In this document: positions 5,257 to 5,351 of the stretch, piece by piece
Numbering within the stretch: the first letter of the stretch is position 1
How the letters are laid out: each line of letters starts with the position of its first letter
NCBI GenBank assembly: GCA_900551815.1
Contig: URXE01000094.1
Location: 1 to 5,351, forward strand
Length of the DNA: 5,351 nt
Origin: an uncultured Collinsella sp.
GTDB lineage: Bacteria; Actinomycetota; Coriobacteriia; Coriobacteriales; Coriobacteriaceae
Direction: 5' to 3'
Notes under the pieces: model-generated
The model's input: the letters and a program-made list of their open reading frames with translations, nothing else
Databases searched by the model: none
What the model was told of the DNA's origin: nothing
Program-made: the position numbers and the translations under genes

Positions 5257-5261
5257 CTCCC
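5257..5261 (-). promoter_or_regulatory. ribosome binding site deciding the DUF1846 start
   Basis: GGGAG lies 6 nt before the ATG at 5250. The alternative in-frame ATG at 5274 is preceded by AACATTAA with no purine-rich site and would lie only about 9 nt from the predicted RNA start. This favours the shorter protein. Confidence 0.75.
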
Positions 5262-5289
5262 GTCCCGTTTCCATTTAATGTTCTAGGCG

Positions 5290-5320
5290 ATTATAACGGA
5301 GCCCGCCCTCCCCGATACCC
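5290..5320 (-). promoter_or_regulatory. promoter of the DUF1846 gene with G-quadruplex-type spacer
   Basis: A perfect TATAAT (5295-5290) on the minus strand predicts an RNA start near 5283 and a leader of about 33 nt. No acceptable -35 lies 16-18 bp upstream. Instead, the minus strand there reads GGG-TATC-GGGG-A-GGG-C-GGG (5320-5302), which meets the standard four-tract G-quadruplex pattern with loops of 4, 1 and 1. The -10 assignment is firm by sequence; any folding or regulatory effect is inference. Confidence 0.6.
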
Positions 5321-5351
5321 AGACCATCAACAGGCACCAACCAAACACGCC
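5296..5351. other. upstream intergenic sequence at the right window edge
   Basis: Apart from the promoter elements of the DUF1846 gene, no gene or terminator is recognisable in these last bases. The plus strand is C-rich here as well. The neighbouring gene to the right is outside the window. Confidence 0.5.

Noticed and set aside
3703..5286. 527-aa plus-strand open frame opposite the DUF1846 gene
   Set aside because: Antisense shadow of a clearly conserved gene. It starts within the terminator hairpin region and has no recognisable domain.

Overview
The window looks like the end of a draft-assembly contig from a GC-rich actinobacterium, most likely a Coriobacteriia gut organism of the Collinsella type. 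The support is the high GC content, the amino-acid texture of PyrG and the DUF1846 protein, and the pyrG-xerD linkage that is also known from Mycobacterium and Streptomyces (there with a NUDIX gene between them). This taxonomic call is by recognition, without a database search. All four genes I accept are on the minus strand, so the window is transcribed from right to left.

Right to left: (1) a promoter with a consensus TATAAT box, a G-quadruplex-type motif in place of a clear -35, and a gene for a UPF0371/DUF1846 protein of unknown biochemical role, closed by a very strong intrinsic terminator. (2) A spacer with a paired direct repeat and a palindrome, a weak promoter, a hairpin-rich leader, and a small winged-helix DNA-binding protein of 112 aa with its own terminator. 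(3) A good promoter (TTGCGT-17 bp-TATTAC) driving pyrG (CTP synthase) and, 2 nt after its stop, xerD (chromosome-dimer tyrosine recombinase). This two-gene operon ends at a terminator with a perfect 15-bp stem. (4) About 250 bp of gene-free, strongly C-skewed DNA left of that terminator, with a cluster of operator-like dyads (one close to the Gram-positive LexA/SOS box) and a G-rich tract on the minus strand. It is probably the control region of a gene lost past the contig end.

The first 49 bases are not biological. They are an Illumina Nextera i7 adapter with its index and the Tn5 mosaic end, and should be trimmed. Any protein predicted to start inside them (with the string GSEMCIRDR) is an artefact.

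I found no new defence system, mobile element, CRISPR array or RNA gene. The genes are mostly housekeeping. The points most worth a second look are the operator cluster near the left end, the leader and upstream repeats of the winged-helix gene, a 16-codon open frame just before pyrG, and the uncharacterised DUF1846 protein.
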